Shown here one piece after another: positions 6,039-13,980 of a stretch of DNA of 42,377 bases. Position numbers and translations under genes: made by a program. Each line of letters begins with the position of its first letter. The stretch's first letter is position 1. Location of the stretch: positions 1 through 42,377 of the IMG/VR virus record IMGVR_UViG_3300021425_000065; one strand, 5' to 3'. The stretch is from a virus. The notes below the pieces were generated by a model, which worked only from the letters and a program-made list of their open reading frames with translations, had not been told where the DNA came from and made no database searches.

Positions 6039-7127
6039 GTGACGGCAGTTGCCAATTCCTGGGAAGGCATTAGCTCCTATGCCAAGCGCGTGGGGGCTAA
6101 GTTTCCCGAGCTTGTGGCAGCACAATGGGCCATTGAGAGTGGCTTTGGTAAACGCTTTTCAGGAAAGAACAACGTATTTGGACTGAAAGGCGATGGCACT
6201 TCCGCCACCACGCAAGAGTTCTACGATGGGGAGTGGATCGTCATCAGCGCCAGCTTCATTGATTTTCCAAGCATTGCGGCTTGCGTAGAGTATCTAGTAA
6301 GCAAGTGGTATAAAGACTGGCGTGGCTATAAGGGCGTGAACAATGCGCCCACAAGGGAAGGTGCTGCAAGAATGCTTCAGAGTGAGGGCTATGCCACTGA
6401 TCCGGCCTACGCCGATAAGCTCATTTGCTTGATGAACCAACACGCTCCGCAAACCATGACTTCTCCCATCGTTCTTTCTGATGCTGCCAAGTTCTACAAG
6501 GAACTGCCTCACCAGGCGGAAGCATGGTCATGGCTACAGAAGCAGCTCACTGCTGCTGAGCTTGAGGAGTTTGCAAGACTTTATCGTCGTTCCCCATCGC
6601 CCTCCTTCCAGAATCCCCTGCCAGTGCCCTATTTTTCTCAACGGGACAATCTATCGGGACAAGGCTTTCGTGAGTGTTTCAGCAGCTCCTGTGCAATGGT
6701 GGCGGCGTTCTATGGGAAGGTGAAGGGAGACGATGAATACAACAACATTCGCGCTCGCTTTGGCGACTCTACCAATTCCACTGCACAGGTGAAGGCCCTG
6801 CAAAGCCTTGGCCTGAAAGTGGCATTCAGGCAAAATATGAAGCTCGCTGATCTTGAAGCTGAGATCAAAGCAGGCTTCCCCGTGGCAGTTGGCTGGCTAC
6901 ATCAAGGAAACTATCGTCGCCCATCTGGAGGAGGCCACTGGAGCGTCGTCGTTGGCTTGTCTAATGGTGGCGTGATCATGAACGACCCGAACGGCCTTGC
7001 TGATCTTGTGCATGGTGGTTATCAAAGTGCGACTGGCGGAAAGTTTGCCACCTACGCTAACCAGTATTGGCTTTCTCGCTGGGAAGTAAAAGGAGGCGAT
7101 GGGTGGGGGCTGATTGTACGACCATGA
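6039..7127 (+). CDS. Two-domain endolysin: glucosaminidase plus C39-like peptidase
   Basis: A 362-residue protein starting with GTG 6039, with no signal peptide. Residues about 10-135 match the FlgJ/glucosaminidase fold: 'AAQWAIESGFG' with catalytic Glu33, 'KNNVFGLKG', and a later 'YATDPAYADKL' motif. A helical linker (145-190) leads to a papain-like C39-type peptidase: 'PYFSQRDN' (Gln201), 'ECFSSSCAMVAAF' (Cys213 the likely nucleophile), 'GGHWSVVVG' (His300) and 'NDPNG' (Asp316). It would cut both the glycan and peptide parts of peptidoglycan at lysis. Without a signal peptide, release needs a holin, and membrane proteins flank it. Its last codon overlaps the next gene by ATGA (7124-7127). 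A tail-associated lysin is unlikely given its place outside the late operon. Confidence 0.9.
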   Translation: MTAVANSWEGISSYAKRVGAKFPELVAAQWAIESGFGKRFSGKNNVFGLKGDGTSATTQEFYDGEWIVISASFIDFPSIAACVEYLVSKWYKDWRGYKGVNNAPTREGAARMLQSEGYATDPAYADKLICLMNQHAPQTMTSPIVLSDAAKFYKELPHQAEAWSWLQKQLTAAELEEFARLYRRSPSPSFQNPLPVPYFSQRDNLSGQGFRECFSSSCAMVAAFYGKVKGDDEYNNIRARFGDSTNSTAQVKALQSLGLKVAFRQNMKLADLEAEIKAGFPVAVGWLHQGNYRRPSGGGHWSVVVGLSNGGVIMNDPNGLADLVHGGYQSATGGKFATYANQYWLSRWEVKGGDGWGLIVRP

Positions 7128-7516
7128 CTAACGAAACCATCTTCAACGCATTGGGTTATGAGCTTCTGCTATTCGCCATTCGCAAATGGCCTTGGCTTGC
7201 TGGCAATGCTGCCGTTAAGGCTCTCTTGGCCCATTGCGAACCATTCTGGGCAGAATGGAAAACCGATAGGACGCTCAAGAAAGTAGACGAGCAAGCAGCA
7301 AAGTTAGTAGCGCAATGGAATGAGGAAGATCGTCACCATCGCGCTCATGAACTCGCAGCAGTGGCAGAGGAGATGTTCCCTGATGCCACAGTTGTGCCAG
7401 TAGATGATGCTCCAGTGCCAAGTGTGATGATCATTAGACAGGCTCCCGCTGGCGCTTCTGATGCAATAAGGGCCTTGGGAGGTGAACTACGTATCACCTA
7501 CAAGCTGGAGCCATGA
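7124..7516 (+). CDS. Hypothetical protein between endolysin and small membrane protein
   Basis: A 130-residue protein. The frame is open from 7067, but ATG 7124 forms an ATGA overlap with the endolysin stop and is preferred. The N-terminus (1-35) is an amphipathic, Trp/Leu-rich helix ('GYELLLFAIRKWPWLAG'). The middle is a charged helix with 'KKVDEQAAKLVAQW', and the C-terminus is Val/Pro-rich. No metal motif and no full membrane span. It also ends in an ATGA overlap (7513-7516) with the next small gene, placing it firmly in the lysis-like cluster. I do not recognise the family. Confidence 0.7.
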   Translation: MTNETIFNALGYELLLFAIRKWPWLAGNAAVKALLAHCEPFWAEWKTDRTLKKVDEQAAKLVAQWNEEDRHHRAHELAAVAEEMFPDATVVPVDDAPVPSVMIIRQAPAGASDAIRALGGELRITYKLEP

Positions 7517-7638
7517 TTAGCTTTCTGGTGCTATGGGGCATTCTGTCTTGCAGTGTTGCAAGCCTTTCCATTTGCTGCGAATATGGCAGAGCCCATCGCA
7601 TCAGTGAGCAATCGCTTTTAAAAGAAAAGAAGCGCTGA
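7513..7638 (+). CDS. 41-residue membrane peptide
   Basis: Starts at ATG 7513 inside an ATGA overlap and ends at TGA 7636-7638. It has a hydrophobic helix at residues 2-22 ('ISFLVLWGILSCSVASLSI'), two adjacent cysteines (C21-C22) after it, and a basic tail ending 'KEKKR'. The Leu/Ser-Ile-Cys-Cys arrangement loosely recalls a lipobox, so a very small outer-membrane spanin lipoprotein is possible, but the tail is short. It is the last plus-strand gene before the convergent late operon. Confidence 0.6.
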   Translation: MISFLVLWGILSCSVASLSICCEYGRAHRISEQSLLKEKKR

Positions 7639-7667
7639 CAACTTAGACGTTGCTGGCAATACAAGCA

Positions 7668-8756
7668 TTATGCTGATACTGCACCCTCCACGATGTCCGC
7701 CACTTCTTGCGTGGTGGCGGCATTGGCCAGCCTGCTGAGCTGGGTGTCGAGGTTGGCACTGGCCAATCCCACGGCGCTGCGGATGTCGGCTGCGGCGATC
7801 GTGACGGTGCCGGTGGTGTTGTCAACGGGAACACCTAGCAGTACGCTGCCAGCAGCAGGAACGGCGCAGGTGCCGGTGAGTTCGCTGCTGGGGCCATAGA
7901 CAGTGCCGCTGCGAACATTGTTAGTAGCAGGGTTGCCGCCTACGGAGTCGGCTGTATAAAGGGGGCGAATGTCGGAGAGGGTATTATTACGGACTTGGTA
8001 ATAAGTATTGGTTGGCGTGGCTGTAGTCCATCTCCACTTGGGGGCGCATACGGCATGAGTGCCGTTGGTACTGCACAGCAATGGACCACTAAGATAAATA
8101 GTTGGATTGTAAGAAGTAACAAACAGGGCATTTATATCATCTTGCGGAGTAACTGTTCCAGTAATTGATACAGTCGCTAAAACTGAGGTAAGCTCTACAA
8201 TCGCGGGCTTGGTTACGCCAGCGGTAACATTTCCGACAACATTGACATTTACTCCGTAGTTGTTTGTTCTGATGGCCCCTTGGCTTGCGCCTCCAGAATC
8301 TACCGAGCCAGTTATGTTTAGAACGCCACCATTGGCGGCCAATGATCTTGCCACGATGGCATTTGCACCAGAAGTAACTGAAACGTTGCCGGTTATATTA
8401 AATGTTCCTGAGCCAATAAAAACAAGGCACGAATAGGATATAGCAGTTAGATTGCCAACATAGTTTACAACCGCCGGAGAGTTTAAGGTAAATGCTATTT
8501 CATCATTGTTGAAACTGTTTTGACACAGACCTGCTCCAGTACATGTAACAGTGATGCCATCGGTAAACCTGATTTGCCCGCCCGACGAGATGCCCGAGGC
8601 GCTTGTTGTTCTTATGCTCAGCACCGTAGGCGACGTATCAATGGTCACCGTATAGCCATTAGCATACACGTCATCAGTACTTGTCGGTAGCGCACCAGTG
8701 TTCCATACCGTCGTGTCCGACCAGTTGCCGCTTTTGACTGCGTAGACGTTGGCCAC
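7668..8756 (-). CDS. Tail-associated beta-rich adhesin (G8/beta-helix-like)
   Basis: A 362-residue protein with GTG start at 8756, the last gene of the late operon. The N-terminus 'SGNWSDTTVWNTGALP' followed by 'DVYANGYTVTID' matches the opening of phage and bacterial G8/beta-helix surface proteins. The middle has repeated short strands with 'NITG', 'NVTAG' and 'SITGTV', as expected of a parallel beta-helix. The C-terminus switches to a helical bundle ('IRSAVGLASANLDTQLSRLA') that could be a trimerisation or release tip. It probably forms part of the host-recognition apparatus. No catalytic residues are obvious. It ends 29 bases from the convergent plus-strand genes. Confidence 0.7.
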   Translation of the reverse strand: MANVYAVKSGNWSDTTVWNTGALPTSTDDVYANGYTVTIDTSPTVLSIRTTSASGISSGGQIRFTDGITVTCTGAGLCQNSFNNDEIAFTLNSPAVVNYVGNLTAISYSCLVFIGSGTFNITGNVSVTSGANAIVARSLAANGGVLNITGSVDSGGASQGAIRTNNYGVNVNVVGNVTAGVTKPAIVELTSVLATVSITGTVTPQDDINALFVTSYNPTIYLSGPLLCSTNGTHAVCAPKWRWTTATPTNTYYQVRNNTLSDIRPLYTADSVGGNPATNNVRSGTVYGPSSELTGTCAVPAAGSVLLGVPVDNTTGTVTIAAADIRSAVGLASANLDTQLSRLANAATTQEVADIVEGAVSA

Positions 8757-8759
8757 TTA

Positions 8760-9053
8760 TCACACCCCCTTGGCAGTTACAAAAGCCTGCAGCGCAGCTT
8801 CAATCGCCTGCACGCAAGCCGCCAGTGCAGGGTCATTCTGGGCTTGCTCAAACGCATCGCCGTAGACCACGGCACGGGCTTGGTCGTCCAGTTTCTCCAC
8901 CAGGCCATCGCGCACCCGAAACGGCGTCAGCCTCATGGCCACGCTGCATCCAATGCTGCTCTCGCGCCACAGCGGACTCACTGCCAGGTTGATGCCGAGC
9001 ATGTTGTAATCCCCCTCGGGGGACGACACTGGATTGTTCGTGATGATGGCCAT
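8760..9053 (-). CDS. Small hypothetical tail-region protein
   Basis: A 97-residue protein starting at ATG 9053, 3 bases after the upstream gene and 3 before the next. The N-terminal half is beta-like with 'NMLGINLAVSPLWRESS'; the C-terminal half is an Ala/Glu-rich helix. Similar short ORFs occur among tail-fibre genes of phages, but I cannot name the family. It may be a fibre-attached subunit or chaperone. Confidence 0.6.
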   Translation of the reverse strand: MAIITNNPVSSPEGDYNMLGINLAVSPLWRESSIGCSVAMRLTPFRVRDGLVEKLDDQARAVVYGDAFEQAQNDPALAACVQAIEAALQAFVTAKGV

Positions 9054-9056
9054 GGG

Positions 9057-9413
9057 TTAGGTGTAGGAATGAGACGCTCTACCAGTCCAAGTGACGTTGG
9101 TGGCAGTGCCTTTGCTGGTGCGGATGCCGGCAGTAGTGTAAGTGGTTTTGATGATAGTCCAAACACTAGCGTCAACGCTACTTCCGACAGGTGCAGTGCC
9201 CACGTAAATTGTACCGGCAGTTGACGCATCAATCAGCACTTCACCACCACTATCACCACCGCCTCCGCCGGCAATTTCTACCATTGTGCCATCATCAGCT
9301 TTAATGTAGAGCTTCTTATTCTGCTTGTCCCAAGCAGGCTCTCCCACTTCAAAACTGGCGCCACTAGGAACGGTGGTGCCTTGACGGAGAACAATCTTAT
9401 GGTTGCGAGCCAT
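9057..9413 (-). CDS. Tail fibre-like protein with 'tropism determinant' style N-terminus
   Basis: A 118-residue protein. 'HKIVLRQGTTVPSGASFEVGEPAWDKQNKKLYIKADDGTM' spans residues 4-43 and resembles the N-terminal attachment domain of phage fibre and Mtd-like proteins ('rg....p..l..GE...d.....l.ig...g'). A Gly-rich linker ('IAGGGGGDSGGE') precedes a short beta-rich C-terminal domain. The N-terminal domain typically docks onto a baseplate or another fibre. Its ATG at 9413 overlaps the upstream stop by one base. Confidence 0.65.
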   Translation of the reverse strand: MARNHKIVLRQGTTVPSGASFEVGEPAWDKQNKKLYIKADDGTMVEIAGGGGGDSGGEVLIDASTAGTIYVGTAPVGSSVDASVWTIIKTTYTTAGIRTSKGTATNVTWTGRASHSYT

Positions 9414-10597
9414 TAGTAGGTGCCGCCGTCAATGTCAAAGCCAGAGACGGTGCCATCTTCAAGAAAAGTCACTAGATCGCTTAATGCCACTTGCACCATG
9501 GTTCCGGCATCATTGACCACCATCGTATCAGTGGCTGCCAATGTGGTCGCAGTGGCACTCGTGCTACCGTCAATAATGTTTAGCTCAGTGGTCGTTACTG
9601 TGGCGCCATCAAGGATGGCTACTTCCCCTGATGTCAGCAGGGCCAGTGCTGAAGCAGCGCCGGTTTGCATACCAGCCAACGTGGCCAGGTCATCATCAAG
9701 ATCCAGCTCAGTGCTTGTAATCTGTAGGCCGCGCCCACTGCGAATGTCAAGACTAAACTCAGTGCCTGTCAGATCTAAGCCGTCACCAGCCGTGTAGGTG
9801 GTGTTTGTATCAGTAGCAGCAATGGAAATAGTGCCGTTGCCATTAGTGATGGTTACATTGGCGCCAGCAGTGAGCGTGGCCTTGGCTAAACCACCAGTGG
9901 CTGTATTACCAATCAGCAGTTGACCATCCGTGTAACTAACCTGTCCCGTTCCCCCTTTGTCTACGGCAATCGTTGAAGCGTTCCAAACACCACTTGTCAG
10001 TGTGCCGACGCTGGTGAGACTGGAGGTGGTAATGCCGGAGCCTAAGGTGGTACTGCTTAAAACGTTGGTGCCATCAATGTAGTAGCTCTTCCCGCTAGCG
10101 AGATTGATATGCTCGCTGGATGTCCACGCATCAGTGGCATCCACCCAATTCCACGTTTTGTCAGTGGTGCCTTTCAGCGTGATGCCGCCGCCATCAGCTC
10201 CTGCATCCGTTGGGCTACTGGTGCTACCCAGTTCAATGTTTTTATCGTCCACCGTGATGGTAGTGCTGTTGACGGTTGTAGTGGTGCCGTTGACGGTAAG
10301 ATCGCCGCCGACAGTGACATTACCAGTGGTGCTAAAGCCATCAATGGTGGCACCAGTTAGATTCAGGGTGCCAGTAAAAGTTTTGACGCCGCTAATGGTT
10401 TGCGTGCCGTTTAACGAAACAAACGCACCATCGCCTGCGATGGCCGGAATCGTAGTGGCATCACCATTACCGTCCGCTCCTTTTCCATAGTAAAGAATGC
10501 CATCAACTTCGTTGAAAGCAAGCTCGGCATTTTTTAGCCCTGACGGCGCTCCTGCAGCACCGCTGACACGCCGCTTAATACGAAGAATGTTGGCCAT
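9413..10597 (-). CDS. Repeat-rich tail fibre protein
   Basis: A 394-residue protein, beta-rich and low in Cys. It opens with an attachment-like stretch ('AELAFNEVDGILYYGKG', about 24-40) and contains 'NGTQTISGVKTFTG' and 'VNGTTTTVNSTTITVDDKNIE', both widespread in cyanophage and other marine phage fibres. Repeated 'TLTSGVWNAS', 'IAVDKGGTGQ' and 'ITSTEL' units suggest a trimeric beta-helical shaft. The end is short and may be a tip or an attachment point for other fibre parts. Starts at ATG 10597, with TAATG overlap of the upstream stop. Confidence 0.8.
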   Translation of the reverse strand: MANILRIKRRVSGAAGAPSGLKNAELAFNEVDGILYYGKGADGNGDATTIPAIAGDGAFVSLNGTQTISGVKTFTGTLNLTGATIDGFSTTGNVTVGGDLTVNGTTTTVNSTTITVDDKNIELGSTSSPTDAGADGGGITLKGTTDKTWNWVDATDAWTSSEHINLASGKSYYIDGTNVLSSTTLGSGITTSSLTSVGTLTSGVWNASTIAVDKGGTGQVSYTDGQLLIGNTATGGLAKATLTAGANVTITNGNGTISIAATDTNTTYTAGDGLDLTGTEFSLDIRSGRGLQITSTELDLDDDLATLAGMQTGAASALALLTSGEVAILDGATVTTTELNIIDGSTSATATTLAATDTMVVNDAGTMVQVALSDLVTFLEDGTVSGFDIDGGTY

Positions 10598-10869
10598 TAG
10601 AAGTTTGCTCCATCAACGATTGTAGCGATGGTCCATGTCGAGTCGGCCTTGAATGTTGCAGACCCAGCGTCGTAGTACACAATGCTTTTGTCTACTTTAG
10701 CGCTTTCGTCCACGACTATTCCTCCCGCACCAGGCGGCCCCAGCGGTCCTTGTGGGCCTTGAGCAACAATGGTCGCCAACTTTGTGATTGGCGCATGAAC
10801 TTCCGCTGTGCAACCACGTTCCGTAATTGCAATGATTGCCTGTTCGTGCCTGATTTCTACTGTATTCAT
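10597..10869 (-). CDS. Short collagen-like fibre protein
   Basis: A 90-residue protein with 'GPQGPLGPPGAGG' at about 38-50, a short Gly-X-Y segment that can form a collagen-type triple helix, between a beta-rich N-terminus and a short C-terminal segment. It is overlapped by ATGA with the gene upstream and by one base with the fibre gene downstream. Probably a connector or minor fibre component. Confidence 0.65.
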   Translation of the reverse strand: MNTVEIRHEQAIIAITERGCTAEVHAPITKLATIVAQGPQGPLGPPGAGGIVVDESAKVDKSIVYYDAGSATFKADSTWTIATIVDGANF

Positions 10870-11207
10870 GGCCTATAGCTCAAGCCAGGATTCCAGAATG
10901 CCGTGCCTTCTAGCATATAGAACTGATCGCCTCCAGGCTCCGTCACAAGGAAATCATAAGTGCCCTGTTCCGTGATGCCGCTTGTCACGGACGAAGGAAT
11001 CTTCATGCTGAACATGCCGCTTGCCTGTACAGTCCAAGCAAAAACAAAGTCAGCGAGCTTTGCTGATGCAGTGCGGTTCCATAGCTGCCCTTCTACGGTG
11101 TAGCCGCTCATATTTACTGGCACGCCATCGCCATCCTTGTATTGCACATCCAAGGAGAACGTAGCCCCTTGATGAATGGTTATGTCGTACTTAGCAGGCT
11201 CTTGCAT
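10866..11207 (-). CDS. BppU-like N-terminal beta-sandwich protein (paralog 1)
   Basis: A 113-residue protein with 'YDITIHQGATFSLDVQYKD', 'VNMSGYTVEGQLWN' and 'GTYDFLVTEPGGDQFYMLEG'. It aligns by eye with the product of 13508-13846 across its whole length and with the start of 23654-24334. Such Ig-like domains are found at the N-termini of baseplate/receptor-binding proteins, where they anchor adhesins to the tail tip. AAGGGAG lies about 10 bases upstream of the ATG. Here the domain stands alone as a complete gene. Confidence 0.7.
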   Translation of the reverse strand: MQEPAKYDITIHQGATFSLDVQYKDGDGVPVNMSGYTVEGQLWNRTASAKLADFVFAWTVQASGMFSMKIPSSVTSGITEQGTYDFLVTEPGGDQFYMLEGTAFWNPGLSYRP

Positions 11208-11259
11208 GGCACCATCTCCCTTTGTCCACTATAGACAAGCGGCACCAGCAAGCTGGCTA

Positions 11260-11565
11260 TTAGTCGCCAGTAGTCGTTCCTAAAAACACCCGCACTGGCT
11301 GCTCAGGTGTGACGAGATAGTCGTCCCAACCATCGGGCAGGTCGCCGACGTAGTTGACGTGCCAGCCTTCAAGCAGGGTGGGCTCCACCAGCACCTCGCC
11401 GGTTTCGGGGTCCCACTCGCCACCGATGTGGATTAGGCCCACCACGTCGATCGCCCAGTCGTGGCTGGCGGTGATGACCTCGGCGTCGTCGTTGAGGAAT
11501 CCCGCAGTCTCCAGGGCGGCCATGCCGGTGGGCTCGTCGGGGAAGCGCAGGTAGTGAACATTCAT
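11260..11565 (-). CDS. Conserved phage tail-region hypothetical protein
   Basis: A 101-residue protein: 'VHYLRFPDEPTGMAALETAGF' at 3-23, 'IGGEWDPETGEV' mid-protein and 'GWHVNYVGDLPDGWDDYLV' near the end. This architecture recurs in prophages beside fibre genes, probably as a fibre accessory or chaperone; no activity is established. The gene's GC content seems higher than its neighbours, consistent with exchange between phages. ATG 11565, 3 bases after the upstream gene. Confidence 0.7.
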   Translation of the reverse strand: MNVHYLRFPDEPTGMAALETAGFLNDDAEVITASHDWAIDVVGLIHIGGEWDPETGEVLVEPTLLEGWHVNYVGDLPDGWDDYLVTPEQPVRVFLGTTTGD

Positions 11566-11568
11566 GGG

Positions 11569-12882
11569 CTAGGCGGTGATGGACTGCAGGGTGGCGTTAC
11601 TGAGGCGCTGGGGCCAATAGGCGAGGCGGCGGATGGTGCCATTAATACGATCAACGCCAAATTGCGATCCAATATCAAGCACGTTGACAGTGCTTGGAAC
11701 ACTGCCACCGGTGTCAGATCCTACTGCCGACCCATTGCTAGACAGACCAAAGTCATCGGTTTTATAGCCAGCAGAGGCGGCAACAAGGCCAGTAGCAAAA
11801 ACAGAGCCTATAGACGGGGATGCGTATAACGTCCCCCCTGAGGCTACAAGTAGCTGAGGGTTATTGGAAGAGTTAAAGAGAATGCCGACACGGTTATTCC
11901 CGGTGCCGTCGCTGGCCGTTAAAACTCGCCTGTTACCTCCTGAGGGCTGAGGCGCTGCAGCAATGACAAGAAAAGATCCCTCATCCTGCCGATACCACGA
12001 ACTAAAGTTTGCGCCCGTAATACTCGCCACATCCGCACTACGGGTGGCGGCGGAGTCGGTGGTGGGGATGACGCTCGTAGCAAAGGCGCCCTGCTCTAGC
12101 TGGGGCATGCCGATGCGGAGGGTGAAGTCAATGGTGCCGCCGGTTGCAACTATAAAAGACAAGCGTGGACTTAATCCAGTAGTTGCAGCATCTGTAAGAG
12201 TTCTTGTATGCGCAAATCTTTGTTGAACAAGCGGGGCAGAACTAGCGGTGATATTTGTTGTTGAAGATACAAAGTTCGGCAACTCATACAAAATAAGCCT
12301 AGGGACCAGGACAAAGCCAGCACCTGTGATTGCTCCAGCCACAACTTTTGCATATAAGCTCTTTGTCCATACTTGCCCTTGAGCAGCGGTAATTGTTCCG
12401 CTATCAAAAGTTATGTCCATGTAAAAGTTACTGCCAAGCGTGTTGGTTCCAGAAAACTTGATGTCAACGTAAGCAATTCCATTTTCTGTTCCGGTGCCGA
12501 CAATCTCCCTGGTAATACCATTGGCAGGTGTTGTTGACGACCAATTCGTCGGCAACGTTCCCGGCGTACCAGCCACTGCACCCACCATTGTGTTGTTGCG
12601 GATGCTGTTGCTGCGTTGCTCCTCCACCAGCAACCCCAGGCACTCCCCCGTCACCGGGTTGTGGTCAAACCTCGGTACGTTCTCCGCAGCGGTCTTGACC
12701 AGCCCATCGCTGCCGACATACGTGCCCGCACTGGCGCGGGTGAAGGTGACGAGGTTCTGGCCGGTGATGGCATCCGCGAGGCTTTTGTTCTCAGCAAAGC
12801 GCAGGTCCAGCGACGCCTGCTTAAAAGTGCGCCGCAAAGGATCTTGCTGGATGGCGCCAATCGTAGAAGGAGTGAGAAGCAC
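11569..12882 (-). CDS. Laminin-G/concanavalin-like phage head/tail spike protein
   Basis: A 437-residue protein with GTG start at 12882. 'LDLRFAENKSLADAITGQNLVTFTRASAGTYVGSDG' begins near residue 26, and 'NVPRFDHNPVTGECLGLLVEEQRSN' follows. This is the well-known opening of phage 'head spike/fibre' carbohydrate-binding proteins. The middle (about 115-280) is a jelly-roll-like carbohydrate-binding module; the rest (285-437) reads like a LamG/concanavalin domain ending 'RLAYWPQRLSNATLQSIT', also a family hallmark. It probably binds surface glycans. It is followed by the small conserved protein at 11260, an association often seen in prophages. Confidence 0.8.
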   Translation of the reverse strand: MLLTPSTIGAIQQDPLRRTFKQASLDLRFAENKSLADAITGQNLVTFTRASAGTYVGSDGLVKTAAENVPRFDHNPVTGECLGLLVEEQRSNSIRNNTMVGAVAGTPGTLPTNWSSTTPANGITREIVGTGTENGIAYVDIKFSGTNTLGSNFYMDITFDSGTITAAQGQVWTKSLYAKVVAGAITGAGFVLVPRLILYELPNFVSSTTNITASSAPLVQQRFAHTRTLTDAATTGLSPRLSFIVATGGTIDFTLRIGMPQLEQGAFATSVIPTTDSAATRSADVASITGANFSSWYRQDEGSFLVIAAAPQPSGGNRRVLTASDGTGNNRVGILFNSSNNPQLLVASGGTLYASPSIGSVFATGLVAASAGYKTDDFGLSSNGSAVGSDTGGSVPSTVNVLDIGSQFGVDRINGTIRRLAYWPQRLSNATLQSITA

Positions 12883-12884
12883 GA

Positions 12885-13505
12885 TTAAACAGCCAGATCG
12901 CCAGTGATCACGTATTGATCCGCTTCAATAGCGAATACAGCCGCCACGGAATACTGTTTAGCAAGCCTAAACGTACTAGAGGAAGTGAATAGCTGCACGC
13001 CAGAAGCACCAGTCACTGTCACATTACCACTTCCCATTTGGACCAATGAGCAAGAAAAGTCGCTCGGCAACCCCGAAGCAACTGTCACTGTAATGCCGCT
13101 TGCATTATCAAGCTTAATCACTTTTCCATTGTCCGCTGCAGCCAACGATCGCGTGGTGCCAGATGTTGTGACAAGCTCTAAAGCCTGCGATGGGAGGGAA
13201 AAATAAAGCTGATAGTCCGACCCTCCGCTAATGGCCACTGCAGCCCCAGAGGAAGTGGTTACTGTTACGCCACCAATGGCAAACGTAGGCGTTACGCCAG
13301 ACGCGCCTGCAGGTCCTTGCGCTCCAGTGAGACCAGTGTCTCCGCGATCCCCTTTGGAACCACGAGGCCCTTCGGGACCAGCAGGCCCTTCGGGACCAGT
13401 TGCTCCTGATGGTCCGACAGGCCCCTGAATGCCTTGCACTCCAGGAATGCTAAGTCCCAGCTCAATAGTATCTCCTTCGGCAATCGTCAGCTCTACATTT
13501 GCCAT
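12885..13505 (-). CDS. Collagen-like fibre protein
   Basis: A 206-residue protein starting at ATG 13505; a TTG two codons upstream overlaps the preceding gene and is less likely. Gly-X-Y repeats fill about residues 22-70, beginning 'GIQGPVGPSGATGPEGP'. The C-terminal 130 residues form a beta-rich domain ('GGVTVTTSSGAAVAISGG'...). Collagen-like stems in phage tails form trimeric rods carrying adhesins. It lies between a BppU-like paralog and the spike protein. Confidence 0.8.
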   Translation of the reverse strand: MANVELTIAEGDTIELGLSIPGVQGIQGPVGPSGATGPEGPAGPEGPRGSKGDRGDTGLTGAQGPAGASGVTPTFAIGGVTVTTSSGAAVAISGGSDYQLYFSLPSQALELVTTSGTTRSLAAADNGKVIKLDNASGITVTVASGLPSDFSCSLVQMGSGNVTVTGASGVQLFTSSSTFRLAKQYSVAAVFAIEADQYVITGDLAV

Positions 13506-13507
13506 GG

Positions 13508-13846
13508 TCAATTCCTAGAGCAAGTGCCAGACACTGTTACCAAGCCCTTCAACCAATAATAACGCTCCCCACCAGGTGAAGTCAGGCTCACGTCATACTT
13601 ATATTGCCCTGTTGAAAAGTCGGCGGTTTGAGCAGGGGATAACGATAGGTCGAAAATGCCGCTGACAGTAGAAACAATGGAAGAAGAAAAGCTATCAATA
13701 ATGCTATGGGAGTCTGTATAGCAAATGTCTGCATCAATGGTATAGCCGCTGAGGTTGATGGGGCCACTTTCCCCGCTAGCAGTCAGCCTCATCGAAAAAG
13801 AGGCGTTCTGCAAAACAACAATATCGTAAGTGGCAGGGTAGATCAC
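13508..13846 (-). CDS. BppU-like N-terminal beta-sandwich protein (paralog 2)
   Basis: A 112-residue protein, start GTG 13846. 'YDIVVLQNASFSMRLTASG', 'INLSGYTIDADI' and 'GQYKYDVSLTSPGGERYYWLKG' match the 10866-11207 product position by position. It ends just before a collagen-like gene, as that paralog does. The GTG start overlaps the stop of the small gene 13843-13980 (GTGA), indicating coupling. Likely an anchor for the adhesins encoded next to it. Confidence 0.72.
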   Translation of the reverse strand: MIYPATYDIVVLQNASFSMRLTASGESGPINLSGYTIDADICYTDSHSIIDSFSSSIVSTVSGIFDLSLSPAQTADFSTGQYKYDVSLTSPGGERYYWLKGLVTVSGTCSRN

Positions 13847-13980
13847 AATTCAATCTCCAGCGGCATGGTCTGCTGATTACTGCCTGCTTGTTTTACCATC
13901 TTACATCGAATTGGCTGAGGATGACCTGCAAAGTCATGGCGCTGGCCACAAGCAGCCTCAATAAAGTTCTCGCCAGCCAA
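13843..13980 (-). CDS. Hidden 45-residue protein between two tail genes
   Basis: The frame opens with TTG at 13980 inside the last codons of the upstream adhesin gene and runs to TGA 13843-13845. The residues begin 'MLAGENFIEAACGQRHD' and continue with 'GHPQPIRCKMVKQAG', ending 'MPLEIEL'. The frame fills the otherwise empty gap between the two flanking genes, with no stop across it. Its stop overlaps the next gene's GTG as GTGA, the same coupling used across this operon. Two cysteines (C11, C27) and two histidines could bind metal, but that is speculative. It is shorter than usual gene-calling cut-offs and would be missed. The family is unknown. Confidence 0.55.
   Translation of the reverse strand: MAGENFIEAACGQRHDFAGHPQPIRCKMVKQAGSNQQTMPLEIEL

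Noticed and set aside
7639-7667. Terminator between the convergent lysis cluster and late operon
   Set aside because: Only CAAC/GTTG can pair here and no T tract follows; no usable terminator is visible in this 29-base gap.
11208-11259. Internal promoter (TATAGT) and inverted repeats before the BppU-like gene
   Set aside because: A good -10-like hexamer is present but no matching -35 at the right distance, and the repeats are short; not strong enough to annotate.
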